Origin: Pascua guehoae
Taxonomy: Eukaryota; Basidiomycota; Tremellomycetes; Trichosporonales; Trichosporonaceae
Direction: 5' to 3'
Length of the DNA stretch: 24,739 nt
NCBI GenBank assembly: GCA_001600415.1
Contig: BCJX01000009.1
Span: 800,541 to 825,279, forward strand
In this document: piece by piece, positions 1-9,854 of the stretch
How positions within the stretch are numbered: the first letter of the stretch is position 1
How the letters are laid out: every line of letters begins with the position of its first letter
Position numbers and translations under genes: made by a program
Notes under the pieces: model-generated
Seen by the model: the letters and a program-made list of their open reading frames with translations, nothing else
Databases searched by the model: none
What the model was told of the DNA's origin: nothing

Positions 1-38
1 AGGTTGCACAGTAGGTTGCACAGTAGGTTGCACAGTAG
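1..38. repeat. 12-bp tandem repeat at window edge
   Basis: Three perfect copies of aggttgcacagt (1-36) run from the first base, followed by a decaying fourth copy. The array lies in the last visible VPS60 intron or beyond it, and its true left limit is outside the window. Confidence 0.9.
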
Positions 39-310
39 GCTGCAGCTTGTGCGAGAAACGACAAAACACGCGACGGAGAGTTCAGAAACTACGCCGCTGA
101 TGACGAACCGGAAGGAAAATGGCAAGCGACAGCAGCAAGGAAGCGTCACTTCTGCAGCCACCGCTCTTGATCTCCAAACGCGGCATATGCCCCCGCTGAA
201 GCCAGTGGGCAGTCGGCCACACCGGTGCAATCCAGCCACTGACGCTTTCAAGACCCACGCAAACAAAGCTAAACGAGCGACACCGCAAACCACGAGACAA
301 ACCCACTCAC
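1..310. other. Non-coding start of window, inside VPS60 intron
   Basis: On the minus strand this follows the donor GTGAGT at 310-305. Apart from the edge repeat it shows no conserved coding segment, and the expected VPS60 tail (ELDALGDEL-like) was not found. It is most simply the final intron of VPS60. Confidence 0.6.
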
Positions 311-1847
311 CCGCCTGCAAGTCCTCCTCGTCGACCTCCTCGGGCACACCGTAGCTGCGCCCCAGGCTCTCCTGGATCTCGTTTGCCTGCTCGATGAGGT
401 CCTCCATCTCAAAGTGAATGTTCTGTGCGTTAGCGGCGTTGGTGGGAAGTGTAGAAGGGTGCCTGGGCGGGCAATGGCTGGGTTTTACGCTGGCTGTGGG
501 GGATGAAGAGCCTGTCCCCCGCCATTGCAGCGTCCGAGGTGACGTGCCGGGTCCGCGGTGAATCGCAGCGTCCGAGGTGAATTGGAGCGTCCGTGGCGAA
601 TCGCAGCGTAACCAGGAAGCCAGAGCGACCCGCATTCGTCGCACTCGCACTCGCACTCGCGCTCGCACTTGCGCTCGCCTCCAACTCACCTCAATCTTGT
701 CAATATCGATCCCCTTGTACTGCTTCTTCATCTCCTTGTTGGCAATGCGCATCGCATCCACCGTCGCCATCTGCCGTCAGCTCTGGCCAAAGCGCGACAG
801 CTCACAGTGTTCTTGAGGTTTTCAGTCGTCATGGCTGCCTGCTCCATGTTGAACGTCTGCTGCTGCAGCTGCGCGAGCTGGCCCTCGTACATCCGCTTCT
901 GCTTGAGTGTGCGCAGTGCGCGCTGCTGCACGGCCGCCTGGGGTTAGTGGGGGTCGGGCTGGTGGGAGGGGGGGAGGGGGGGGAGGTAAGTTTAGTTGGG
1001 TTTGAGCAGGAGAGTTTGAGAAACGGTGCGAGGAGTGTAGCCAAGGAGGTCGACACATCGAGCGGAGTGAATGCGGGAGGCTACATGCCGCTGAACGAAG
1101 CAGCTCAGTGGTGAGGAGGAAGAGCCCAGTGCAGCGCCATACGCTCAGTATCGACGCACCCGCGACGGCAGTCCAGCCCCCAACGGGAGCCACTTGGTGG
1201 CCCGATCATCGATACCTCTTCCCCTCAGCCACGCCAGCAAACCTGTCCACAGGACATGACCAAATCAACCCAACCCACAGCACGCGCGCTCGCACCTCCA
1301 CAGACGGCGCTTCGTGGCTTCAACCTCAATGACTCTCCCCCCCCCCCCCCCCCCCGGCGTCCACCCACCTTGCCTGGTCCATCGCGCAGCTTTGCCAGCT
1401 GGGCCTTGTACGTCGCGAGCTCATTGTCGAGCTTCTTGACCTTGACCTCGATCTGGCCCATGCGCGTGTCCGTCTGCCGTCAGTGCGAGCCCCGTCAACG
1501 TCACGCTCGTGGAAGCTCGTGGTGAAATGTGGCTGGCCGAGACACTGTCACACGCAGATATTGTACGCGGACTCAAAGCCGAGTTATGCTTTGGACAGCA
1601 CGACACCGTGGTGTCAGAGCTGGCGCCACCCAACGAAAACAAGATGCCGCAACACCATCCGCACCACCGCCGCCAGTGCGACCGAGCTGTACCAGCCATG
1701 ACACAGGTGCCAGCGGTTCCAGCGGCCCAGCGCTCACGTACGCACCGACGAAATCGCGTCCGAGAGATTGGGCTTGGGCTTGGCCTTGTTCGACCCGAAT
1801 ATCTGCCATCAGCTACTGTCGAGTATTGGGCAGCTAACCCTGTTCAT
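311..1847 (-). CDS. VPS60: ESCRT-III subunit Vps60/CHMP5 (3' end outside window)
   Basis: Snf7-family ESCRT-III protein that works late in multivesicular-body formation on endosomes and binds Vta1, the Vps4 cofactor. Exons: 1847-1839, 1802-1746, 1473-1369, 937-806, 770-690 and 422-311. The spliced product opens [20 protein letters not shown], like yeast Vps60 and human CHMP5. It continues through the basic alpha1 hairpin ([21 protein letters not shown]), [28 protein letters not shown] and the segment [20 protein letters not shown], which matches the CHMP5 stretch that contacts Vta1/LIP5. The first exon holds only three codons; it is supported because splicing alone restores the family start. 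The last visible exon ends in phase 1 at DEEDLQA, so the acidic C-terminal tail must be encoded left of position 1 or after an unusually long intron; I found no matching exon in 1-310. It is head to head with SWS1. Identity is strong; exon ends are hand-placed. Confidence 0.92.
528..679. repeat. Degenerate repeats in VPS60 intron 5
   Basis: The 267-bp intron between 689 and 423 holds imperfect copies of gcagcgtccgaggtga (near 528 and 565, with a degraded copy near 584). These are followed by a TCGCAC hexamer array at about 638-679. Both are non-coding simple repeats and explain why this intron is longer than most others here. Confidence 0.75.
1337..1355. repeat. C19 homopolymer in VPS60 intron 3
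   Basis: A run of 19 C lies just downstream of the VPS60 exon 3 donor on the gene strand, where it reads as poly-G. The run is prone to slippage, and its length in the assembly may be approximate. Confidence 0.9.
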
Positions 1848-2267
1848 CTCTGCGAGTCGGAGGAATGAGCGATAGGCGACGGAGAGTTAGAGAGGGCTCG
1901 TGAACGGCGTGTGGGCCTGAATGCTGATAGTGCCAGTGTCGTATGCAGTGGCGACAAGGGCGAGAGTAAGGAGGCAAGATGTGAGTGATGTGGGATGTGG
2001 GATGTTGACGGTAAGATGCATGTCGGTCGATGCGGTCAATCGATCTCGAGACATGCGAGCGCCCTCTCCGCCACCCCACGTCGGTTTGTGGTGGCTCCAT
2101 TAAAGCGATTACGTATGCGGGGCCCTCAGGCACGAACAACTCGCGAGTCGACGGTGCAGCTTGCAGCCTGCTCGAATTGTTGTTGTTGTTGTTGTTGTTG
2201 CCCTCCAACGTCCGCCAGACAAGAACAAGAGCAGCCTATCAACTCATCCAAGACCTGTGCACATGCC
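1848..2267. promoter_or_regulatory. Divergent promoter VPS60/SWS1
   Basis: This 420-bp interval separates the start codons of the head-to-head genes VPS60 (minus) and SWS1 (plus), so it should carry both 5' UTRs and the regulatory sequence. A run of eight TTG units occurs at 2177-2200. No clear TATA box was recognised. Confidence 0.6.
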
Positions 2268-3027
2268 ATGACCACACCGCCATCCCCCGAATTCATCCTT
2301 CTGGCAGGGACGCTCCTCGACGCCCTCCCGAGCGCGCGCGGTACGTCGTCCGCCCGACCCCGCTGACGTGCAGTGCTCGACCCGCTCCTGCTCCAGTTGC
2401 ATGCGCTCTTTGGGCCGACGCTCGTGTCCGCCCTCCAGCTCGTGGACCGCCGGGATGGTGAGCTAACCTCTCTTGTTCACTCGAGCTCACACGCAGTGGT
2501 GCGCGTCAACCTCCCCGGCGACAGGACGCTGTACCAGGTATGCTAGAGGGAGACGGCGCTGATGCCAGGTCACGTCGGCGGCGGGTGCGCCGTATACGCT
2601 GTACTTGGACGTCCCCCCTCCTCCTCCCCCTCCACCGCCAGTGCCCGCTGTGGTTGAGGACGGGGCAGAGGTGGTGTCAGAGAAGGCCTCAACAAACGCC
2701 CCCCAACCCGAAGCCGCTTCCCCCGATTCCCAACCTTCCCCGCCGCCAGCTCCCCCAGCTCCCGTTCCCCCGCACACGTCCGCGCTCGTATACACGCTCA
2801 GGACGGCATACTGCCCCTGTGCGGGCTTTGCATACAACACTTTGACGGGCGACCGCGCCGTCGTGGTACGTTTGGGACGTGCTGGACTAGACTCATCCCG
2901 CTGACGTCAGTGCAAACACATCCTCGCCGTCCTCGTCGCCCACCGCCTGGGCAAGGTCGTCGATACGGACGTGCCCCTCGCCGCGGCGGCGGGGCTGGTC
3001 GGCGCCGGCGTCGGAGGGGAAGGGTGA
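2268..3027 (+). CDS. SWS1: Sws1/ZSWIM7-like SWIM zinc-finger Rad51 mediator
   Basis: Predicted Shu-complex subunit that helps load and stabilise Rad51 at recombination intermediates in the nucleus. Exons: 2268-2340, 2374-2457, 2497-2537, 2569-2865 and 2911-3027; product 203 aa. The N-terminal part (LLLQLHALFG, SALQLVDRRD, RVNLPGDRTLYQV) follows human ZSWIM7 closely (LKFLFG, QALDLVDRQ, GRRVYQV). The SWIM signature CxC...CxH is complete: C148-P-C150, then C166-K-H168, followed by ILAVLVAHRLG as in ZSWIM7 CKHLLAVYLSQ. The last intron falls directly before the CKH half of the zinc site. Unlike the roughly 140-aa human protein, it carries a proline-rich insert of about 55 residues (near 82-138) between the beta strands and the SWIM motif. 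The start is the ATG whose frame enters the first conserved block after splicing. Confidence 0.86.
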
Positions 3028-3747
3028 TGGCATGGTGACATGGAGGTATGGTGGCATGGCGACAGTGGCCGAGTGGAGGTTGTGGAATGGGGTTGGTATG
3101 GGTTTGGTGCCTAGCGGCTGTCGTCGGTTCATCTGCGCGTCTGGCGCGTCAATTTCAGACGTCAGAAAGACGGATGACGGGCAAAAATCAGTCGCGCAGA
3201 CACAGACACCTGGGAGCAGGTACGCCGATAGCTCACGAGGCACGCCAGTTGCGGCGGCACGGTAACCGCATCCGATGTAGATTCAATGCATGTGTTCCGG
3301 GCACAGATAACAGATAACAGATGCATGATGCGATGCATACAAAGCTGGATGCGTCCACGGTGTGCATGCATGGGGTGTGCTCGCATGTCGACGAAGATTC
3401 TCGCTCTCGCTCGCTCGTGGGGTGGCCGCCACAGAGAAGGTGCGAGTTTGGGGGGCAAAGGGGGGGTGTAAAAAAGTTCCGTTCCAAATTGCCGAATTGG
3501 GAAGGTGGGCACATGGACCCGAGTCCATCCCAACAATGGGACCGGGGGGGGGGGGAAAGCAGGGAAGGGCAATCCAGGGGGAGAGAGCGGTGGGCGGCGA
3601 GAGACGACACCCACTGCCATTGTGGCCACTGTCTGATGGCAATCCCAATCCCATCTTCCATCAAACCTCACTCACTCGACTTCGATACCTCCCCCTCCTC
3701 CTCCCTCCCGGCCAACACTACCACACACACCTCCTCGTTGACCAACC

Positions 3748-3799
<52 letters not shown>

Positions 3800-4004
3800 A
3801 CCACCCCTCTTCACCACTACCCAGCTACCCACATCTACCCCACTCGTTTCTTTTTTTGCACCCCATTGTCCTCCTCTGTCCTTGGGCACCGAATATCCCC
3901 CCCTCAACCCTTTGGCACCGCCTTGTTTATCGACCCTACCCTCGCCGCCCACTCTCTTGCACTGTTAAATCTTTACCCACCCGCCGCCTGATGCTCTAGA
4001 AGCC
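3028..4004. promoter_or_regulatory. SWS1 3' flank and promoter of the BTG-domain gene
   Basis: 977 bp without a supported gene. It holds the SWS1 3' UTR, then G-rich stretches (G12 at 3544-3555 and several G3-G7 runs at 3441-3590), a C51 homopolymer (3749-3799) and a CT-rich segment up to the ATG at 4005, typical of fungal promoters. Long reading frames here are polyproline or polyglycine artefacts of the homopolymers. Confidence 0.7.
3749..3799. repeat. C51 homopolymer
   Basis: Fifty-one uninterrupted C residues lie about 205 bp upstream of the BTG-domain gene start. The tract could form an i-motif on this strand and a G-quadruplex on the other. It is also a likely site of sequencing-length error. 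Confidence 0.95.
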
Positions 4005-5797
4005 ATGGACCCGCCAGACGATGCCCTCGCGGCGCTCTCACTCGGGCGCTCATCGCCTCGCTCCGAGACGCAGGAGCGTCCCGACTCTTCTCTCGGCGCG
4101 AGCACGAGTTCAAACACGGCCGCCGCCACCGGCGCCGGTGGCAGCGACGCGTCGAGCGCGCAACTGGACATGAGCCTGTCGTCTGCGGTATCGGCGCTCG
4201 TGCACCACCTCGTGCAGCCCCTCTCGGCGCACTACTCGCACACGCAGCTCATGGCCCTCCGCGCGCGCCTCACCGCCGCCCTCGAGCAGGCGTTTGCCCC
4301 GACGTGGAACGAGTCCAACCCGCACATTGGCAGCGGCGCGCGCTCGCTCATCTCGAACCGCATGCACGGCCTCCCCCGCGTCCTTTCCCAGGTGGCCGGG
4401 GAAGTGGATGCGGCCACATGGGCGCGTGCCATCCGCGAAAGCCGCCGCCGCAAGCCCGCCGCCTCGGCCGCGTCCAATCCCGCCACCGCCGTCGGCGACG
4501 ACGACGAGTGGGAGGCGTGGTGCGATCCGGGCCTCGTCGTGTGGCGCTGGGGTACGTGGGGGTGGGACGACGCAGAGTTTGACCCCATCAAGCGGCAGCG
4601 TGGTGAGTAAGAGTACCGAGTCTGTGGCAATTCCAAGTCGGAACCAGGTGGCGAGAGCGGTGACATCCGTGGTGGCCAAAATGATGGAGGACGAGCCGTG
4701 GTCGGGTCTGCGTTTGCGTGCTGTCCTCTCCGTTATCTCACCCCCCCAACGCGGTTGATTTCTTTATATCTCCCTCGACTGCGTGCCTTTTGCTGACGGC
4801 AGAATCCTACCACGTCGTCTGGCAGGCGGCACCGTCCGGCCCGGCTCCCGAGACGACCTCGCCCGTGGCCACGCCGATTCGGGCATCCAAGGCGATCCCG
4901 ATCCGTGCCCCGGGCTTGCTTGCCATCTCGGCCAGCCCCAGTGGCACAGCGACACCGTCCCTCCTCCCGGCCGCGGACATTATGGCGCACCCGACGGTCG
5001 TGACCAACGCCAACGCGCACGCTGCGTCGGACCTGTCGACGGCGCTCACGCGCCGCCGGCGTGGGCGCGACAGCACGTCGTCGTCGGGCAGCGACACGAC
5101 GAGCAACGAGCACACTCAGCTCCTGACGCCCATGTCGCGTCCGGGCTCGGCCGACCTGTTCCCCGAAGACCACCCCGTCAAGGCCAAGCACGACGACGAG
5201 CAGCTCGATGCCGAACACGACACGACGTCAGCCACGACCTCGTCTGACGCCCACTCGCCCGCCCAGTCGCCGTCGCACTCGCGCGCGCACTCGCGCAACC
5301 GCACGCCGTCCCCGCCCCGCTCAGGCGCCGCCACGCCCACCGTCACCCCCTACGACGGCGGCAACGTGACCGTCCTCGGCGGCGGCACAAAGCTCGGCGG
5401 ATCCCGCCCGGCCAGTGTCCGCGGCGACCGTGACCGCTGCGTCAGCGGCGAACGCGACCCCTCGCGCAACGCCGGCGACCGCGACCGCGACCGCGACCGC
5501 ACCCGCTCCCCCTCCGTGTCCATTGCCACGCGCGCCCTCTCCACCGCCGTCGGCGCAAACTCGAATACCGTCGGCCCCGCCCCACCCCGCAAGCAGCGCG
5601 CACGCCGCCGCATCATCCCCACCCACATTGGCTACTTTGGCCAGTCGGGCGTCGGCGCCCCCATGATGGGCAGCTTTGGCACAAAGCCATATGCCTGGCC
5701 ACACGGCCAGCCCGGCGGGCCTCCCCTTGGGCCCGTCGGCGGCGTCGGCGTCGGCCTCGCGCCGCCCCCGGCCCCCATGGTCCTCAAGCGCATGTAA
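4005..5797 (+). CDS. BTG/Tob-type antiproliferative-domain protein
   Basis: Two exons, 4005-4602 and 4803-5797 (200-bp intron ending CTGACGGCAG); 530 aa. Residues about 57-207 resemble the BTG/Tob domain. They comprise a helical start (SAVSALVHHLV, LMALRARLTAALEQAF), a box-A-like segment (WNESNPHIGSGARSLISNR; animal proteins have HWYP-x-KP-x-KGSGYRCIRIN), and a box-B-like segment (EWEAWCDPGLVVWRWG, then ESYHVVW; animal LTLWVDPFEVSYRIGE). A charged Ala/Asp-rich insert separates the boxes. The C-terminal 320 residues are low complexity: Ser/Thr/Pro-rich, an Arg-Asp repeat near residues 470-480 with RSPSVS (RS-like), and a final Gly/Pro-rich end. In animals the domain binds the CAF1 deadenylase and represses proliferation. 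That role here is inference from the domain, and the match is by motif only. Confidence 0.65.
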
Positions 5798-7044
5798 CCG
5801 AGGTCCATGGGCACACTAGCTCGGGCCCATGAACCAGCCAACCGACCGACCACTTTCTCTACACAGCCCGTTTTGTTCGTTTTCGCTCGTCTCCCTTTGG
5901 CCCGCCCATCTTGAGTGACCACCAAACCAACTTTCACCAAACGTTTTCCCACTTTCCACTTCCACTTCAAACCCAGCCCAGCCCAGAACAAGAAAACCCC
6001 TTTCCCAAACCCCACAACGCAACGCACTTTGCACAAGCTTTTTTTACAGTTTACACGAGTGCGGGTGCCCACCCGCACTCTCGACCCCGTTCGCCTTCGC
6101 CTTCGCCCGTATCTTACCTTCGCTTCGCTCTTCGCTCTTTGCGTTCCCTTGCTTCGCCCAATCCCAACCGATCAGAGCTGATTACCATGTCATCTAGCAC
6201 GTAGCCATGCATGTCGTCGAGTACCTGTGGAGGTGTAGCTGGTTTGCGGTGGCGGCGTGGTGGCGTGCGTGTGCTTCTCGTGCATTGTGCACAGGGCAGG
6301 GTGCGGTGCATGTGGCGTGGTAGTGGTGCAGTGTGGGTTATGTGGTAGGTATGGCACTTGTGGTGGTGGTAGTTGTGGCAATGGAATGGTTGCGGTGCAG
6401 CCGGCGTGTACTGGCGCACAGGTGGAGGGCCCGCACATTCTGAATGTGAGAGTTGGGGAGAGTTGGTGAGAGTTGGTGAAGTCGGTGAGAGTTGGGCCAT
6501 GTCATCAACACGCTGCTTGCTGCCCGGCGTATGGCATGAGAGCCGTGGCTGTCTAGCAGTGACGGGGTGCGAGGGTACAGTACTCCAGCGCCAGACCTTT
6601 GACAATGCTCACGGGCGTCGAGTGTGAGCGTGTTGATTTATGTCTTAGTTTCTGCCCTGCTTGAACAGATCTGCCAAGGAGTGCAAGAGGGCCGTCTGGG
6701 CCATGGCCATCCCTGGCTACTACCACTACCCCCGCCACCATTATGGTACAGCGCACAACTGCATCCTCTACAAACTTCACAATTTCTGTATTGGAATCAT
6801 CACAATCGTCTCAATCTTGGCCACGCAGCGGCGGCGTCGTATCGTACATGGAGCATTGGGTTGGATCGGTTGGGTGTCGGCACGCTCGATAGGAGATGTT
6901 GTCGATGTCTCGTTTGCGCTTAGTCGTTGCTAGTTGTGTCAGTTACGTCCCCTCCGCTTTACTTGACCGTGTGCATGTCACCATTCTGGCAATCCACTCA
7001 CGAATCTCACTTAAGTCCCCATTGATGGTCACTGCCCTGGCCTC
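5798..7044. other. 1.25-kb convergent interval, no gene supported
   Basis: This lies between the stop codons of the BTG-domain gene (plus) and SFR1 (minus), so it contains both 3' UTRs. Short frames occur on both strands but lack recognisable motifs, splice-consistent extension or family resemblance. A GT-rich stretch spans about 6230-6430, and a degenerate GAGAGTTGG(T/G) repeat lies at 6447-6495. No tRNA fold was seen. Confidence 0.6.
6447..6495 (+). repeat. Degenerate GAGAGTTGG repeat
   Basis: Successive imperfect copies of gagagttggtgaga lie inside the gene-free convergent interval. This is a short simple repeat with no coding sense. Confidence 0.7.
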
Positions 7045-9096
7045 TCAGTCGTCGATGGCGGTCCAGTCGTCGCCCTCGCCGTCCCACCCGAGGAGCTCGG
7101 GGTCGACGCCCAGGCGGAGGAGCATTGCGCCGCGGTCCCACGATGTTGAATGGTCGGGTTGAGGCCTGCTGGGTTAACACCACCTTCTCTGTCGCCAAAC
7201 CCACCTCTCCGGAACATCACACAGCTCCACTGCTGGGACCTCCTGCGCACTCGAGCCCTTTGCAGCACTCTCCAAGAACTTGTCGAGATCAATATCGGCG
7301 TCGGGAAGAATCACATTGCCGTCGTCGTCAATAACGTCCCCGTGCGCATTGGTTTTTGCTGTTCGCAGAAACTCCTTCTGTTCGGGCGTGAGGAGTTCGT
7401 CGTCGGCAGAATCATCCCAGCCCCACTGCATGCCGCTGCCGCGAGTATTGCGCTCCAGCTCCTCGGGGTCAGGGGCAGGGAGGAGCGCGAACAGCCTATC
7501 CGCAACCTCGCGCCCTGCGTCGCGCCATGTCACGACCAGGCGCGCGACACGCTCGTCCTCGTCTGGTTCATTGGCGTACCGAACCGCCTGGCGGAGGGTC
7601 CTCACCCGTGCCTCGAGTGATTTAATGAGCCCAGCATCTGCGTCACGCAGTAAGCTGAGGCGACCGATAGAGCTGCTGCGCGAGGACGGAGACGGTGCAT
7701 CAGATCGAGGGCAAGGAGGTCGGAACGGCTTGCCGAGGCGCTTTGAGCGGAGTGATCCAGTGGAGACAGACGTCGTGGGTGAGGACGGGGGGTTGGTGTC
7801 TGTCGTGGCTGTTGAGCGGCCAGAGGGAGCAGTGGAGGTGGGAATACCAGTTGGGGTAGAGAGCGTCGAGGAGGTGGTCGTCAGACGGCGAGACGAAGGC
7901 GTGGCGGGAGGAGCAATACGTGTGGGAGGTCGGAAAGGGCGCTTCAGGACGCGTGCTGCTGTTGAGGCAATGTCGCCCTGGTGGGTCAGATAGGGCCTGG
8001 TCGACCATGAACCCACCTCGTCGTCGCTTAATGTCTCTGCACGCCGCTTGCTCGCCGCGCGCATGCCTTGATGCCCTGGGGTCTTGCCGATACGCCACTG
8101 CGAGTAGGGCACAGGACCCTCGTCCTCGCCGCCGTCATCATTCGTGGAAGCATGTTCGCTCTGGGACAGCACGGGTGATTGTGACTGCATGGTGGTGTCG
8201 TCCTTAGGAGGCTCCTTCCTCTGTGGAGCGAGGAAGAATCCTCTCCGTTTAAACTTGGGCATCGGTGGAGGTGACGGCGGTGGAGACTCTGGCGGTGAGG
8301 GAGTCGGTGTGAGGACATGGTCGAACGTGGGGTCTGCCGCATTATGCTCAGCTGATGGAGGATCGATAATGGGTTCGACGGTGGCGACTGCGCAGGTGTT
8401 GATGGGGCTGGGGGTGATCGACTCCGAGATAACGGGTTGTACGTGCGCAGAGGGATCAACAGCGGTGGTGACGTCCGTCATTGGAGTCGGGATGGTAGCC
8501 TCCGATACCAAAGTGCGAATCGTGGCATCCGGCTCGGAAGTGGGGATGCCAGCGGACTGTGCGGTGGTGGGCGCCGTCGGTGTAGAAGCTGAAGATACCA
8601 ACGCGACGCCTTCCTCGCTAGGTAGTACTCCCGGCGCAGTCGGCGTCGAATCCTGCTGGCCGTTCGGTTCTTCGCCTCCTGTCTCAACCTGACCTTCCTC
8701 GCCTGGCGACGGCGGGTCGGGCGGCCCTAACGTCGACAGTGAAGAGCCAACGTCTTCAAACTCTGGATCGACGTCCATCGCATTGGCACTGTTTTCGTGG
8801 GTATCATCCCTGATGAGCTCAATACTTGCTTGACCCGAGGCGCTTGAGTCGTTAACTTGGGGTACCGGCAACGGGTGCGAGACGGGGATGTCCGAGAGCA
8901 GTGAAATGTAGTACGAGTTGACGACGAAGGCCGGGGAGAGAATGGCCGGCCGTGGAGCCCAGCGGGTGCGCAGCGCATCGACTGGAGATGTGGTTTGTGT
9001 TGGTGCCCTTGACGTCGGCGCTGGTTGTGGTGCGCGGGCGAAGATTGTTGAGCGGGACGAGGGTGTAGAAGGTGGGATTGGATTTGGATTGTCCAT
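7045..9096 (-). CDS. SFR1: Sfr1/Mei5-like Rad51 mediator (Swi5 partner)
   Basis: Likely partner of Swi5; the Swi5-Sfr1 complex stimulates Rad51/Dmc1 strand exchange. Exons 9096-7205 and 7168-7045; 671 aa. Residues 1-490 are mostly disordered and Pro/Ser/Thr-rich, with two KRPFRPP/GKPFRPP motifs. Short basic KPF-x-P motifs of this kind also occur in fungal Sfr1. The conserved core starts near residue 493 with a coiled coil (RVRTLRQAVRYANEPDEDER) and then VTWRDAGREVADRLFALLP. This resembles human SFR1 around LIKKWRGSSQ. The terminal exon supplies LLRLGVDPELLGWDGEGDDW, similar to the family's C-terminal LIDHYGLDDKLLHYN. The start at 9096 (MDNPNPIPPS) was preferred over 9225, whose extra 43 residues are translated from a CT-rich leader. 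A 36-bp intron ends in a tandem acceptor. The gene is head to head with VTA1. The N-terminal half is too divergent to judge. Confidence 0.72.
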
Positions 9097-9854
9097 GATG
9101 AGTGAGTGAGAGTGGATGAGAGGTGAAAGAGTTAAGAGAGGATGAAAAGGAAGGTGGATGGAGAGGAAGGATGGTGAAATGGTGGGAGGGTGGAAGAGGG
9201 ACATTCTGCCAAAGAGCGAGAGCATTCAGAAAAACCTACAAAGGAAGGAAGGAAGGAAGGAAAGGAATCAACAAACGAAGGAAGGAAAGCGAGGAAGGAA
9301 GGTGTACTCGAGTTGAGGATGCAGCCCAGGTCCTGTTGACCGTTGCCGCCACACTCGCAGAGCATCAGAGCCAAAAATCTCATTCAGATCCAAAAACCCA
9401 CGGCGCACAAACCACTGGCATGGGGAGGCTAAGCCATCACAACCAAAATATTCCAACCCAAGAAGAAAGTGGGAGCCGAAAACCAGACCCTCTCCGAATC
9501 GCGGAAGCAAATGGATATCCCTCCACCGCAGCCGTCCACTGCGCCACTGTGCATGGACGATGACGACGCTGCACCATGCAAGCTGCATGCTGCACACGGT
9601 CGTCTTTATTGTGCTCGCAATCGTGCACTCCTCGTTCTTCACTGTTGACCTTGCTATACTCAAAGTACATTTCCAGCCCGATCCTCTAGAAACACACCTG
9701 GTTGTGGACATCAACAAACACTCGAGCTCGGAGTGGCCACACCCAGCCATCTCCATCGGCACTTGCACTCGAGTCTTCCGACCCTCAACCACAGGCACAT
9801 CCTCACTCCTCCCCTCTTTCCTACCAACTTTCTCGCCCCCACCCAGCTGCCACG
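9097..9854. promoter_or_regulatory. Divergent promoter SFR1/VTA1
   Basis: 758 bp separate the two start codons. On the SFR1 side it is purine-rich on the plus strand, including GGAA repeats around 9240-9300, so it is CT-rich in the SFR1 direction. The VTA1 side ends in a CT-rich leader (9800-9850). No supported gene lies inside. Confidence 0.6.
9240..9300. repeat. GGAA microsatellite
   Basis: An array of ggaa units, interrupted once by an A-rich spacer, sits in the SFR1/VTA1 intergenic region. Confidence 0.85.

Noticed and set aside
3321..3991. Plus-strand frames of about 210 residues with long polyproline runs
   Set aside because: They are created by the C51 and G12 homopolymers in the promoter region, with no conserved sequence on either side.
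6624..6933. Two overlapping plus-strand frames of 90-99 residues
   Set aside because: No recognisable motif, no splice-supported extension and no promoter-like leader; listed as a gene-free interval instead.
8144..8692. 182-residue plus-strand frame
   Set aside because: Shadow of the SFR1 first exon; low-complexity Gly/Val/Ser composition mirrors the disordered coding strand.
9097..9225. N-terminal extension of SFR1 from the ATG at 9225
   Set aside because: The extra 43 residues translate the CT-rich promoter leader and look non-coding.
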